A DNA stretch of 64,000 nucleotides, taken from the NCBI RefSeq assembly GCF_029714425.1, contig NZ_CP121668.1:2625501-2689500 (forward strand), in the 5' to 3' direction. This DNA comes from Bradyrhizobium sp. CB2312. GTDB lineage: Bacteria; Pseudomonadota; Alphaproteobacteria; Rhizobiales; Xanthobacteraceae. The translations under genes and the position numbers were made by a program. This document shows positions 47,318 through 58,461 of this stretch, in pieces. The notes beneath the pieces were generated by a model. That model ran no database searches. It was given only the letters and a program-made list of their open reading frames with translations, and was not told the origin of the DNA. Each line of letters begins with the position of its first letter. Within the stretch, counting starts at the first letter, position 1.

Positions 47318-47824
47318 ATGAACAGGCGCAATATTCTTGACATCGCGGCAATCACCACACTGGCTTTCGTCCTCCCGACCAGCAGCGTTATGAGCCAGAA
47401 AGGATCAATGAAGGAGCAACTGGCGGGAACTTGGACACTCGTCTCCGCTACGACCAAGCTCCCGGACGGCAGTCCGGCGTGGGGCACGAATCCGAAAGGG
47501 CTGCTGATCTTGACCGAAAATGGATACTTCTCGTCGCAGATCGTTCGCTCCGATCTTCCAAAATTCAAGTCCGAAAACCGCGCGCAGGGTACACCAGAGG
47601 AAAACAAGGCCGTGGTAGAGGGAAGCAGTTCCACCTTCGGTACCTATACGGTCGATGAGACGAAAAAGACCTACACGTTGAAATTTGAAGGAAGTTCATT
47701 CCCAAATCGGGTGGGGACCGAACAGACGCGGGCATTCACAATCGCTGGCGACGAATTAAAGATCGCCAACCCATCAACATCGGTCGGCGGCTCTTCAGAG
47801 CTTGTCTACAAACGCGCCAGGTAG
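47318..47824 (+). CDS. exported lipocalin-like domain protein
   Basis: 168-residue protein starting MNRRNILDIAAITTLAFVLP (signal peptide, cleavage near VMS). It is followed by a lipocalin-like domain: QLAGTWTLVSATTKLPDGSP, GLLILTENGYFSSQIVRSD, FGTYTVDETKKTYTLKFEGS, GTEQTRAFTIAGDELKIANP. The family is widespread in proteobacteria, and small-molecule binding is presumed. AGGGAGAAACTGCA precedes the ATG. Confidence 0.85.
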   Translation: MNRRNILDIAAITTLAFVLPTSSVMSQKGSMKEQLAGTWTLVSATTKLPDGSPAWGTNPKGLLILTENGYFSSQIVRSDLPKFKSENRAQGTPEENKAVVEGSSSTFGTYTVDETKKTYTLKFEGSSFPNRVGTEQTRAFTIAGDELKIANPSTSVGGSSELVYKRAR

Positions 47825-48128
47825 GTCCAAAGCTCGCACACGTAGCACCATAGTAGCTTGTATGTCGTGGCGCCTGCTCTTGGTCCCTTTGAGACATGCC
47901 CGCCTATCGAGAAGGTCCGTTCACCCGGGTAGACCGGAAGTCGCCGTGATCCGGTAAGGCCGACGCCAATGACCCTGAACGGACCCGCTCGATTAGACTT
48001 GCCCCGCCGCGCCACTAAACCTCAAGCCGCAACGGGTGTCGTCAACTCGACGGCACCATCGGCACGCAGAGCAATTCGACCCCCAGTGGCCCCTTTCGAT
48101 TTGAGAATGCAAAGATGAGGAGGACAAC
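47825..48128. other. intergenic, no gene recognised
   Basis: About 300 bases between two same-strand genes, GC-rich, without convincing frames or hairpins. Confidence 0.45.
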
Positions 48129-48437
48129 ATGCCGAACGGCTACTGGATCGGGCGCATCGATGTGATCAAACCCGAATACACCAAAGCCTACGGCCCCGCC
48201 CTCACAGCGGTGCTCCGCAAATACGACGCGAAATTCCGGGTGCGCGGCGGCACCTTCGAGGCGGTGGAGGGCGAGGCGCGCGAGCGCAACATCGTGATCG
48301 AGTTCAAGGACTACGAAACCGCGCTCGCCTGCTACCGCTCACCGGAATACACCAAGGCGAGGGCACTGCGCGCGGGCGCCGTGGACATCGATATCATCGT
48401 AATCGAAGGCTACGACGGCCCGCAGCCAACGGATTGA
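48129..48437 (+). CDS. DUF1330-family protein
   Basis: 102-residue dimeric alpha-beta barrel protein: MPNGYWIGRIDVIKPEYTKA, GGTFEAVEGEARERNIVIEF, YRSPEYTKARALRAGAVDID. A strong ribosome site (GAGGAGGA, five bases upstream). The family is annotated as possible small-molecule oxygenases or isomerases without a proven reaction. Confidence 0.92.
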   Translation: MPNGYWIGRIDVIKPEYTKAYGPALTAVLRKYDAKFRVRGGTFEAVEGEARERNIVIEFKDYETALACYRSPEYTKARALRAGAVDIDIIVIEGYDGPQPTD

Positions 48438-48570
48438 GCCCCGCTTTGGCGGCGCGCACCACGCAGCCTGATATTTTGCCTCGTAGGTCGTTCGCACCGC
48501 CGAAGGTCTCATTCTGGCCCGAAGCTGCTGGCGGCCGATGGGCAGAGCCTGTCCGCTCTGCCCAGGTGAT

Positions 48571-49121
48571 TCAGACATCAACTTGTTCGGCAATCGCGAG
48601 CGCGTCGTCCACCTCGATGCCGAGATAGCGTACTGTGCTTTCGATCTTGGTGTGGCCGAGCAAGAGCTGCACGGCTCGTAGATTCCCTGTGCGCCGGTAG
48701 ATCAGCGTTACCTTGGTGCGGCGCAGAGAGTGGATACCATACACCCTCGGATCAAGCCCGGAACAAATACTCACCTGGCCTCTTGCCGGCTTCCTTCAAG
48801 TCGTCAACGCCTTGCCGGGTTTGATCCGTCAACTCGAACTTGACCGGCCTCCGGTCTTCTTCTGCCGGACGGTCGCACGATCGACCGCATAGCCATTCGG
48901 AGCGACATCTTCGACCCTCAAGGCGACGACGTCGCAACCACGCAACTTGCTGTCGATGGCAAGGTTGAAGGGGCAAGGTCGCGGGCCCGTCTTTCGATCA
49001 GGAGCCGGGTTCGGATCAACCAGACTTGGTTTGGCCGCAGCAGAGGTTTGGCTCCGATCAGCTTTCCCTTGTTCCAGGGTGTCCGACGAGCTTTGGTGGA
49101 GAGGCTGTTTTCGTCAGGCAT
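48571..49121 (-). pseudogene. tyrosine recombinase (phage-type integrase), frameshifted
   Basis: ATG 49121 has GAGGAG upstream and starts MPDENSLSTKARRTPWNKGK. After about residue 55 the frame breaks. The middle continues in other frames (RPVKFELTDQTRQGVDDLKE, GEYLFRA), and the C-terminus (GIHSLRRTKVTLIYRRTGNL, VQLLLGHTKIESTVRYLG) holds H-x-x-R and the nucleophile Tyr. The catalytic parts are present but in three frames, so no full protein is made. Confidence 0.85.
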
Positions 49122-51250
49122 GATCGTACTCCTCGGTTCGTGAGGGTACCGAGCATCCGTGTTGATGCGCAGATCGTGTCTGCTTTCAGAGGCTTGCGGC
49201 CATACGGGTGCCGCCGGGCCGACTTAGGTGCGCAGCGAGTGCCCAAACCGGTCATTCTTCTAGACAGGCTGCCTCGCCTGGGGGATCATGTAGTGCTGCG
49301 CGAACCGGGGCGCCGCCATGGACGTCGGAGGTTGGCTGCGGAGGCTTGGCCTCGAACATTATGAGGCAGCCTTCCGCGAGAACAAGATCGACGACACGGT
49401 CCTGCCGAGTTTGACGGCGGAGGACTTGAAGGATCTTGGTGTCGAATTTGTCGGGGATCGCCGCAAGCTGCTCGACGCCATCGCTGCCTTGCGCGCTGGA
49501 GCGAGCGCACCAAAGCCACTCTCCGACGCTTCCCCAGCAACCGACAAAGCCGCCAAGGACACCGCCGAGCGCCGCCAGGTCACCGTGATGTTTTCAGACC
49601 TTGTCAGTTCGACGGCGCTCTCGGCCCGTCTGGACCCGGAAGACCTGCGCGAGGTCATTTCGGCCTATCAGAGGAGCGTCGCCAAGACCGTGCGCCGTTT
49701 CGGGGGCTTCGTCGCCAGATACATGGGCGACGGCGTGCTAGTTTACTTCGGCTATCCGGCAGCGCATGAGGATGACGCCGAGCGTGCAGTTCGGGCTGGC
49801 CTGGCGCTGATCGATGCGGTCGCCACGCTTCCGGCTCCTGAGCCCCTACAAGTGCGGATAGCGGCTGCCACCGGGATGGTGGTCGTCGGGGATCTTGTGG
49901 GGTCCGGCGAAGCGCCGGAGCATGATATTGTCGGCGAGACACCGAATCTCGCGTCACGCCTTCAAGGCGTCGCCGAGCCGAACACAGTCGTCATTGCCGA
50001 GGCCACACGCAATCTGCTCGGCAATCTCTTCGAGCTGCGGGACCTTGGACCAAAGGAGCTCAAGGGGATCGCCGGTCCGGTGCGAGCGTTCGCGCCGCTG
50101 CGGGCAAGTTCGGTCGAGAGCCGCTTCGAGGCAATGCACGCCGGCGGCCTCACTGCGCTCGTCGGACGAGAAGAAGAGCTTGAACTGCTGTTGCGCCGCT
50201 GGGCGAGAGCCAGGGCCGGCGCCGATCCTATGGGGACTCCACGCGCATGTTACAACGACGGGACGGGTTGCTGAGTCTCTTGGCTGGGCCGCGCAAACAC
50301 TGGATGCGGCCGAGGTGTACCACGATGGGGATCTCCTGATCGTCGGGCATGCCGACGCCGCGGTGTCCAATTTTTATCTCGGCGAGCTAATGAAGACCAG
50401 AGAGCACGCTGGAAAGGTGCTGGCGCTCTACACCGAAGAGCGGCACGGGCCTCTGGTTGGTCTCCTTAATCAGGACCTGAAAATGTTCGCTTTATTCTGG
50501 ATGGCGCTTTCGACCTGGATGCGCGGCTATCCCGAGCAAGCCGTAAAGATCAACGACGCCCAGGAGTTCCATGCGCGCCGGGTCGGGCATCCTTTCAACC
50601 TGAGCTCGTGTCTGACGTATGGCGCATTGGTTTTCGAGCACGTCGGCGAGCCTGAGGAGCTGTTCAAGCGCGTCGAAGAAGGCGAGCGAGTGGCCCGCGA
50701 AAACAGCCTTCCGTTTGTGACAGAGGTATTGGTACGTTGCCAATTTGGAGTTGCACTGATCCGCAAGGGCGAATTCACCGCAGGGGTAGCCTCGCTGAAG
50801 GCGGGCGTGGCCATCTGGGAGAATGGAGGTGGAAGGCTCGGCAACCCCCACCTGAAATCGGTTCTCGGCGAGGGAATCGCGCAACTAGGCGATCTCGATG
50901 GTGCGCTCGATCTGATCGGCGAAATCATCGTCCAGATTGAGCGGCCGGGCTGGGAAGAACGGCACTACTATGCTGAAACCCTCAGGATCAAAGGCTGGGT
51001 GCTCTCGCTCAAAGGTGACTTGGAAGGTGCGGAGCGCAATTACCTCGCCTCGCTCGACCGGGCGCGCCAGCAACAGGCGAAGTCCTGGGAGCTGCGCACT
51101 GCGACAAGCTATGCGCGGCTCATGTGTCAACGCCGACATAAATCTGACCCACCTTCGCGGAGTCGCCGAAGTAATTCTGACCCACCCCGGCGCTATATTG
51201 TGCTGGCCAGCTGCGGAGGGGAGCCCGTAGCGGCTGGCCAGCACAATGTC

Positions 51251-52458
<1,208 letters not shown>

Positions 52459-52703
52459 CGACGGCTCGCGCAAAACCGTCATTATTTCCCAGGTGGGTCA
52501 GTTTTACTTCGGCGCAGTGGATCACTTTTGCATCGGCGCTAACACTCATGTGCGACCAAGGGCGGATCAGGGAAGCCTATGACCTGCTCGAGCCCATCTA
52601 TGGCTGGTTCACCGAGGGCTTTGACACGTTGGAATTGAAGCAGGCTAAGGCGTTACTCGACGAGCTGACGTAGTGAGGGTGGGAAGGGCCCGCACTTCCG
52701 CTT

Positions 52704-52725
52704 CTGTGAAGGGTTTCGGATGCCG
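52704..52725 (+). repeat. 22-bp direct repeat, copy 1
   Basis: CTGTGAAGGGTTTCGGATGC followed by CG, repeated exactly at 53341-53362. The two copies bracket the small membrane-protein gene at 52922-53218. Confidence 0.9.
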
Positions 52726-52921
52726 TCTTCCAGATCAGCACGTGCTCGATCATCGCATCATTGCCAGCTACGGGCTAATTGCCTCGTTCGTCACGATGAA
52801 CGGTCGCCTGTTGCTTCGCCGTGTCGCCAGCCGCTGCGTTCTACCGCGCGAGCGGTTTAGTCCTTTGACCCATTGCGGACCATAGCCGCGCGCGGCGGAC
52901 TACGAAGGACCCACTCAACAA

Positions 52922-53218
52922 TCATTGTCGCCGGTTCCTGTACATTGCACCCAGTGTACCGGCTACCGACCCAAGGCACAGCGGCGCACCAAAGCCGATC
53001 ATTGCCCAGAATGCGAGTAACAGGAGGTGAGCTGCCAATCCTTCTCCTATGAGGTCACCTCGTAACCAAAGAGGTGCCGCTGCGGTTACGAGCAACAGAG
53101 ACCCGGCAACGGCGACTTTCATCCAAGATGTTGAGCGTGGATCACGCCGGGCGAAGTGAAATGACCCCCATGCGGCCGTGGAGGCAAGAACCGCCCATAC
53201 GATGCCAAGTGAAAGCAT
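52922..53218 (-). CDS. 98-aa membrane protein, about three helices
   Basis: Hydrophobic protein: MLSLGIVWAVLASTAAWGSF, then VAVAGSLLLVTAAAPLWLRG, then AHLLLLAFWAMIGFGAPLCL, ending AMYRNRRQ, a basic cytoplasmic tail. No known family. The ribosome site is poor, but the regular three-helix layout supports a real gene. It lies between 22-bp direct repeats, so it may have moved in as a unit. Confidence 0.5.
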   Translation of the reverse strand: MLSLGIVWAVLASTAAWGSFHFARRDPRSTSWMKVAVAGSLLLVTAAAPLWLRGDLIGEGLAAHLLLLAFWAMIGFGAPLCLGSVAGTLGAMYRNRRQ

Positions 53219-53689
53219 AGAGAGCCAACATTCCTCTAATCGGCTTCCAACGATAGAGAAGATTGATGCACAAATCTTCGTCCATCAGATTAAAAATTCG
53301 AGCAAAATCCGTCGATCACTCTCAAGTCGGAGGTCGGCTCCTGTGAAGGGTTTCGGATGCCGGCCCCATGATGGTGGCGCGGCGCGCACGGGGCCGGCGC
53401 CCGAAAGCCTCCAAAGGAGGAAACCGCGCTGGGGGGACGTAGGACGATGCCGCGTGATCGAGCTAAATCGCGTCAAACAACCTTCGGACGATCAGGAAGA
53501 TCGTCTATGGGGATTTAATGTTTGGCGGCACCTGTACTTTCAATGGCTTGGCCGTAGTAAAAATACCACACTGCACAATCTAAACGTGAGCTCGCCGATA
53601 TTCGAATTCCATGAGGCAAGCGGATCTCTAGCGACCTGAGAAGCACCGGAGCTATCTGAGCCGAAACCGTTTCGAGCTGCTCGTCAAGA
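53219..53689. other. intergenic, direct repeat and AT-richer stretch
   Basis: About 470 bases. It contains the second 22-bp direct repeat (53341-53362) and a somewhat AT-richer stretch near 53510-53600. No gene recognised. It runs into the truncated istB. Confidence 0.45.
53341..53362 (+). repeat. 22-bp direct repeat, copy 2
   Basis: Exact repeat of 52704-52725, 637 bp apart. Confidence 0.9.
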
Positions 53690-54421
53690 GCATCGGCGCG
53701 TGAGACGCTGATCCTGCTGTGCGAGCGCGAGATCGCGCGCAAGGATCATCGCCGCGTCGAGATGGCGCTCAAACTCGCACACTTCCCGGCCGTGAAGGAG
53801 CTTGCGGGCTTCGACTTCGAGGCACAGCCGTCGATCGATCCGAAGCAGATCCGCGACCTGGCCGCGTCACGTTGGATCGCCAACGGCGAGAACGTGCTGC
53901 TGCTCGGCCCGCCGGGCGTCGGTAAGACGCACTTGTCGATCGCGCTCGGGCGAGAGGCGATCCTGGCCGGTTACACGGTGCAGTTCACCACGGCGACGAC
54001 CCTGGTCGCTGGCATGGCCAAGGTGCACGGCGAGCGGCGCCTGGACGAGAAACTGCTCGCGCTGGCGAAGCCAAAGCTGCTGATCGTCGACGAACTCGGC
54101 TACCTGCCGCTGGAGCCCGACGCGGCGCATCTGTTCTTCCAGCTGGTCAGCCGCCGCTACGAAACCGGCGCCATGCTGATCACGTCGAACCGCAGCGTTT
54201 CCGAATGGGGCACCGTGTTCGCCGATCCGGTCGTCGCCACTGCGATCCTCGACCGGCTCTTGCACCACAGCCACGTGCTGACCATCCGCGGCGACAGCTA
54301 TCGGCTCCGCGCCAAGCGAAAGAGCGGCCTCATCAAGGCGCCCGCCGCTGACGGCCCTCCGGTCGGCTCCGCCTCCCTCCGTCCCGTCAGCGGCGGAGCC
54401 AACCTTCAACTGCCATCATGA
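53690..54421 (+). pseudogene. istB: IS21-family istB, 5' truncated
   Basis: The frame carries ARETLILLCEREIARKDHRR, then MALKLAHFPAVKELAGFDFE, Walker A LLGPPGVGKTHL, Walker B LLIVDELGYLPL and SYRLRAKRKSG. The usual first ~25 residues and start are missing upstream of about 53690; an internal ATG at 53762 would still give a 219-residue protein with the ATPase core. No istA is present. The sequence after the stop (GGGGGCAGTTCTTCATGACG, then AAAGGGGGCACTTCCGG) looks like an IS21 right end near 54480. Confidence 0.85.
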
Positions 54422-54620
54422 ACCCGAGGGTGGGGGCAGTTCTTCATGACGCAAAGGGGGCACTTCCGGATGGCGTTTGACACGCGTCGGACCTGTCTCG
54501 TTCCGATGTGCGCGAGCAGCCGTGCAGACCCATGGGTCGGAACGGCCCCAAGCCCATCTCTGGGGCTGGAGGGGGACGAGCCGGGGCCGCCAGCGCACGC
54601 TAACGCAACGCATGCGCTGG

Positions 54621-54643
54621 AGTAATCTCAGCCTGAGATTACT
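54621..54643. promoter_or_regulatory. perfect 11-bp inverted repeat (candidate operator)
   Basis: Arms AGTAATCTCAG and CTGAGATTACT around a single C. The AT-rich perfect symmetry with no T tract after it suits a dimeric regulator's site better than a terminator. No adjacent regulator gene identifies the protein. Confidence 0.5.
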
Positions 54644-54698
54644 GTTCGTATGTATAAAATGACGAATATCGCAGATTAAATTCAAAGGGAGCGAGAAG

Positions 54699-54736
54699 AC
54701 GGCTCCGGGTAGCCCCGGGGTGGGACCCGGAGCCGT
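54699..54736 (-). terminator. strong GC hairpin after SnoaL-like pseudogene
   Basis: Twelve-base perfect arms ACGGCTCCGGGT (54699-54710) and ACCCGGAGCCGT (54725-54736) with an inner CCCCGGGG. On the minus strand it is followed by CTTCTCGCTCC, a weak pyrimidine run, 35 bases past the pseudogene stop. Confidence 0.5.
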
Positions 54737-54770
54737 CCTGCCAACCCTTCAGGCCAGCCCGCGTGAAGGG

Positions 54771-55159
54771 CTAACGGGCAGGGAAATTTTCAATGCCCTG
54801 CGTCGTTCCTACTACCTTTGGAGGGGCCTTTGCCTCCGTGCTGGAGGGACCGCAATTCAGGGTCTTGATTTTTCCGGCATCATTAAAAGCCAAGACCGCC
54901 TTCACGACCTTTTTCGCGGTGACGTAGGAGATCAGTGCCCCGCCGGGCGAGGGCTGAAGATCGTCCAGCTCGGCAGCGGGGTATTCTTTAGACGGGCAGC
55001 CCAGTAGCTTCGCAGGGCCTCCCTGCCGGTGATAGCTAATCCGTCACAATCGCAGAACACCACAGCATCTTCGGCGTACATGTCGACTATCGCTTCAATG
55101 TCGCCCGCACGGTAGGCATCAAACCAATCGACGGCAGCGGCCATTGGGTCGAAAGACAT
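54771..55159 (-). pseudogene. SnoaL/NTF2-like protein, one-base frameshift
   Basis: ATG 55159 has GGAGG upstream and opens MSFDPMAAAVDWFDAYRAGD, MYAEDAVVFCDCDGLAITGR. After RLKNTP a lost base in a C run (near 54985) moves the pattern to another frame, where AAELDDLQPSPGGALISYVT, AKKVVKAVLAFNDAGKIKTL continues to a stop at 54771. With the base restored the protein would be about 129 residues of the SnoaL-like fold. Confidence 0.75.
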
Positions 55160-55326
55160 GACAAGCACCTCCATGTCCGCGATTTGGCGAGGCACCCAGC
55201 TAAGTCTTTGGCCAAATCGACCGTGAATGTTTGCTGTTCCCACTCGACCAAGCCCATATGCCGGTTGCCATAGGGCTATACCCATCCACTAGCCTTTTGC
55301 CGGACCGTCGAGGCGAAGGTAGCAAG

Positions 55327-55584
55327 CTAGCTTGTCGGAGGTGTCAGCAGCCGGACATAGGTGCCGCTCTCGTGCAGCTCCATCCATCCCTGCTCGATGG
55401 CAGAGGCGAGCCTCGCACCGAATTCCGGCCCCGTCGCCTTGAGAGTGAAGAGAAACGGCGCATTGATCTTCTCGATATGGATGCGCCCGTCTTGAACCGG
55501 CGCGATGCAACCAGCCAACTCGATCAGCTTGCGCGCGGCAGCCTCCGGCTTGCCGTAGGGCCGCTCCTCGACGTTTCTGGTCAT
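55327..55584 (-). CDS. 85-aa orphan protein (DGRIHIEKINAPFLF family)
   Basis: Small soluble protein: MTRNVEERPYGKPEAAARKL, then VQDGRIHIEKINAPFLFTLK, then GWMELHESGTYVRLL. A broken paralogue lies at 58935-59140 on the same strand. The repeated occurrence shows this is a true family, probably DNA- or protein-binding, of unknown function. ATG 55584 is chosen; the ribosome site is weak. Confidence 0.65.
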   Translation of the reverse strand: MTRNVEERPYGKPEAAARKLIELAGCIAPVQDGRIHIEKINAPFLFTLKATGPEFGARLASAIEQGWMELHESGTYVRLLTPPTS

Positions 55585-56115
55585 GCACCGCACGCCGCTT
55601 GGACATCGCTGCCACTTTCAAACGGGCGGCGCCGAGTGCGTCAAGATCAGAGCGAAACCACACAGTCAGCCCTCTGCCCACAAAAGAACGCAAGTGAGGC
55701 TTGGAACGTGGATAAAACCAAGGGTTGCCGGTTCTTTCCAAAGATCGTGGAGTACCAGTGATGGATGCTTTGGATCAAGTTGGCATCAATTCGGGGGAAG
55801 CCCCTCATCAGGAAAAAAAGCAGAGGTAGACCTCGTCGTGGAGGCCACTTTCGGCACTGCCGTGCTGGCTGCGATGGCGGGCTGGCTTTACGTTTTATAC
55901 CGGGGCGTCACCCTCGCAATAAGTTTGGTGGTTTGACCGGAGGGAAAGACTGCCTGTCAGATGACGGAAATCGCGCGAGGCTCATAGAACGGACCCCGGC
56001 CAAATGGGGCATGACCGGGGCCGCATTGCAAGAGCTACTCCAGTTCAGCAGCTCCGCCGGGTTCTTGGGCAAGGACCCGACATCACGATAAATTTTCGGA
56101 TTGCCAGACGTTCCC

Positions 56116-56369
56116 TCAAGCTCGGGAGTAGCGGCCCGGTCGTTTGGGGTGATCCATGGGCTCAAACGCCTTTGCCAGCTCTTCGGGTCCGATCGCCTTG
56201 AAGGTGAGCCACGCGGTCTTGAAGCGCTCCTTGGCTTCCCGGAGGGTGGGCCTGGAATGGGCACGGTGACGGTCCAGAGCCAGATTGGTGCCCATCCCAG
56301 CCCGCTTACCTGGAGCGTGTACAGGAATGGACAGTTGATCTTCTCGATGGGAATGCGCCCGTCGGTCAC
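56116..56369 (-). pseudogene. orphan protein (VTVPIPGPP...RPGRYS family), frameshifted
   Basis: GTG 56369 opens VTDGRIPIEKINCPFLYTLQ and IWLWTVTVPIPGPP. The next block TLREAKERFKTAWLTFKAIG, PEELAKAFEPMDHPKRPGRY is in another frame and stops at 56116. A second, shorter copy of the C-terminal block lies at 57106-57222. The N-terminal words also resemble the DGRIHIEKIN family. Confidence 0.6.
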
Positions 56370-56500
56370 CCTTGAGCTAGATCAACCTTTTGGCCAGCAA
56401 GAACGCGAACCTTGCGGCTCGAAGGTTCAGGATTGCAACGCAGCGCCCATCGCGGTGGGCGTCGCGGTGCAATTGCGCACCATTGATGGAGGGAATGAAA

Positions 56501-56941
56501 ATGAAACGTCCGGTTCTATTGGCGTTGTGCATCCCCTTTATGTTCTCGGCTTCGGCGTATGCCTCTGACTTCAAGCAGGAAGCCAGTCAGATCGCAAAGT
56601 CCTACGAGGCTTGCTACACCAAGCAGGACCCGGCATGCGTCGCCGCGCTGTACACCAAGGATGGGGTTTTTATTAACGCGACAGGAATGCAAGACGTGGC
56701 GACCGCTTATGCGGGTACTTTCAAGGCGGGTTTCAACAAGCTCGATGCCACGGTCGATGAGGTGTGGCAGGTTGATAATGACACCCCGGCCGCAATGGGC
56801 AAATTCCACATCACCGGCAAGAACGACAAGGGCGACGCGCTGGATGCATCGGGTACTTGGAGCGCCGTCTACGTCAAGTCAGACGACAAATGGAAGATCC
56901 GAATGCTGACAGCATCGCCAGCTCCACCCAAGAAAGACTGA
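56501..56941 (+). CDS. exported SnoaL/DUF4440-like protein
   Basis: 146-residue secreted protein. GGAGGG (56488-56493) sits seven bases before ATG 56501, which starts a signal peptide (MKRPVLLALCIPFMFSASAY, cleavage after AYA). The mature part is an NTF2/SnoaL-like fold: IAKSYEACYTKQDPACVAAL, YTKDGVFINATGMQDVATAY, WSAVYVKSDDKWKIRMLTAS. Probably binds or isomerises a small molecule in the periplasm; ligand unknown. Confidence 0.8.
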   Translation: MKRPVLLALCIPFMFSASAYASDFKQEASQIAKSYEACYTKQDPACVAALYTKDGVFINATGMQDVATAYAGTFKAGFNKLDATVDEVWQVDNDTPAAMGKFHITGKNDKGDALDASGTWSAVYVKSDDKWKIRMLTASPAPPKKD

Positions 56942-57105
56942 TTATTAAAGCGGAGCACCCGTCTGCCCGACACGAAGGAGGCTGCCACGGTTGCGACACC
57001 AAGTCGGCCTCTTGCGCGGCACGGCGCGGCTTCACTTCAATCGCACACGACGTCGAACACGAAGTCGGCCCGATGCACCGGCTTCCAGTCCCCGTGGTGG
57101 GCGCG

Positions 57106-57222
57106 TCAAGATCGGGAGTAGCGACCCGGCCGGTTGGCGTGATCCATGGCCTCGAACGCCTTCGTTAGCTCTTCGGGGCGGACCTTCGCCTTGGAGGAGA
57201 GCCAGGCCGCCTTAAAGCGCTC
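57106..57222 (-). pseudogene. C-terminal fragment of RPGRYS family protein
   Basis: Minus-strand reading PERFKAAWLSSKAKVRPEEL, TKAFEAMDHANRPGRYSRS then stop. It matches the tail of the pseudogene at 56116-56369, but no N-terminal part of the family precedes it. Confidence 0.6.
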
Positions 57223-57491
57223 TGGCGCCAATCGTCTGGAACACCCACCGCGGCAGCACGCCGAGGGTGCACCTGCTGCTGGAGAACTGCATTAATCAAA
57301 GTGAATCGACTCCACCTGGCCATGGCCACAGCCGTGGAGCGGCGCTGGTTCAAGCTGGCGAACCTTCGTGGTAGCGTATGTCGTGTCGCGCTTTGCCCCC
57401 ATTGGCGCGGCGCACGCCGCGGGCGCTGTTCCAGACCAACGCGTGCGGCTTTCTTTTGGGCACTTTAGGCCCGTCTGTGCATTTGGGGCTC

Positions 57492-57653
57492 ATGCAAGAT
57501 GACGCCGACAGATACCTTCGCCAAGCGCAGAACTGCTTTGAAGAAGCTCAGAAGGCGACGCGCCTAGCCGACAAGGAGGCGTGGCTGAGGCTGGCGGAGG
57601 AATGGTTGGCCATGGCCGAGAAGGCTCAAGGGTCGCGCACTTACGAGAACTAG
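57492..57653 (+). CDS. 53-aa orphan helical protein
   Basis: MQDDADRYLRQAQNCFEEAQ, then ADKEAWLRLAEEWLAMAEKA. An amphipathic helical hairpin of a type common in Bradyrhizobium. ATG 57492 is preferred to the upstream start at 57378; the ribosome site (GGGG) is weak. Function unknown. Confidence 0.5.
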   Translation: MQDDADRYLRQAQNCFEEAQKATRLADKEAWLRLAEEWLAMAEKAQGSRTYEN

Positions 57654-57744
57654 GCAGGAATCTCTAGGATCCGTTAGCCTATGTGATTTCAGCTTTGTAC
57701 ACTTTTGCACATAATGAGCGGCTTACCGGGAATGGTGGTGAGTC

Positions 57745-57915
57745 GTGGAAGACCAAAGCAGTGTTGCTCGACCTATGCGGCCTTCCTGCCCGGCTTGCTC
57801 CGCAACCCCGCGCCTGACGGCCTCTATGCTCGATCCCAAGAAAGGGGGGACTGTTCGGGTTTATAAATGCCCGTGCGGCAGGATCGTCTGGGCCGACTCG
57901 GAACCGGCCGGCTGA
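57745..57915 (+). CDS. 56-aa zinc-ribbon protein
   Basis: Short gene starting at GTG 57745 (VEDQSSVARPMRPSCPACSA) and ending WADSEPAG. CPAC (about 15-18) and CPC (about 41-43) with a hydrophobic strand between (GGTVRVYKCPCGRIVW) form a small zinc ribbon. An internal ATG at 57775 is an alternative start, without a ribosome site. A 16-bp motif at 57696-57711 lies 33 bases upstream and recurs before the gene at 27647. Confidence 0.55.
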   Translation: MEDQSSVARPMRPSCPACSATPRLTASMLDPKKGGTVRVYKCPCGRIVWADSEPAG

Positions 57916-57959
57916 ACCTGAGTTCCTCTCCTAGGTTAGCACCTGTGAGAGGCACACCG

Positions 57960-58187
57960 ATGTTGCCAATTGAGCGGGAATGGCGCGATTACATCAAAGT
58001 CCACATCGAAAGACACCGTGCAAAGGAAGAGATGACGCATGAAATGCTGCGTCGGTCCTGGGAGGCGCTTGCGCGCTCCGAGGAATTGCTGAGACTGCCG
58101 GTGCCGGTCGTCTGGCACCCAGAGCCGCCTAAGGAGCAGGACGGTTCAGTCGGGGATTCGTTCAGATTGCAAGCCATGCTTGCCTAG
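57960..58187 (+). CDS. 75-aa orphan helical protein
   Basis: MLPIEREWRDYIKVHIERHR, then HEMLRRSWEALARSEELLRL, then VWHPEPPKEQDGSVGD. Charged helices and a Pro-rich tail. GAGAGG precedes ATG 57960. It follows the zinc-ribbon gene by 44 bases on the same strand. Function unknown. Confidence 0.5.
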   Translation: MLPIEREWRDYIKVHIERHRAKEEMTHEMLRRSWEALARSEELLRLPVPVVWHPEPPKEQDGSVGDSFRLQAMLA

Positions 58188-58196
58188 TTCGTTCTC

Positions 58197-58221
58197 GGAA
58201 CTGTTTGTACGTCGCTCTGTT
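58197..58221 (+). promoter_or_regulatory. EcfG-like promoter of 58258 gene
   Basis: GGAAC (58197-58201), 16-base spacer, TGTT (58218-58221): one mismatch from consensus, 36 bases before the start codon. Confidence 0.45.
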
Positions 58222-58257
58222 AGGAGTGTCATCGACAACGGCTCCAAGAGGCTCGCG

Positions 58258-58461
58258 ATGACCCTGCACCGCCGTCGAGTGAAGCAGACCCGCTCCCTTG
58301 AAGAACGGATGGCTGAGCAAGCTGCTCGGCTCAAAGAACAGGCCAGCCAGTTGCCCGCCGGGCCCGAGCGGGAAGCTCTTCTCAAAAGAGCCAGCATTGC
58401 GGAAACAGGCGCGCACATTAGCGATTGGCTGAAATCGCCCGGCCTTCAGCCTCCGGAATAG
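58258..58461 (+). CDS. 67-aa orphan protein ending in the SPGLQ-type tail
   Basis: MTLHRRRVKQTRSLEERMAE, then ARLKEQASQLPAGPEREALL, then HISDWLKSPGLQPPE. A member of the same family as 5839-6030 (shared ..A..H...WL.SPGLQ.P ending). ATG 58258 is preceded by AAGAGG and by an EcfG-like promoter, so it is probably stress-regulated. Function unknown. Confidence 0.65.
   Translation: MTLHRRRVKQTRSLEERMAEQAARLKEQASQLPAGPEREALLKRASIAETGAHISDWLKSPGLQPPE

Larger units (their letters stand above)
54422..54770. other. intergenic with palindrome and terminator
   Basis: About 350 bases: IS21 right-end sequence to about 54482, then a GC-rich hairpin-prone stretch, a perfect palindrome at 54621-54643 and a terminator-like stem at 54699-54736. 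No gene recognised. Confidence 0.5.
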
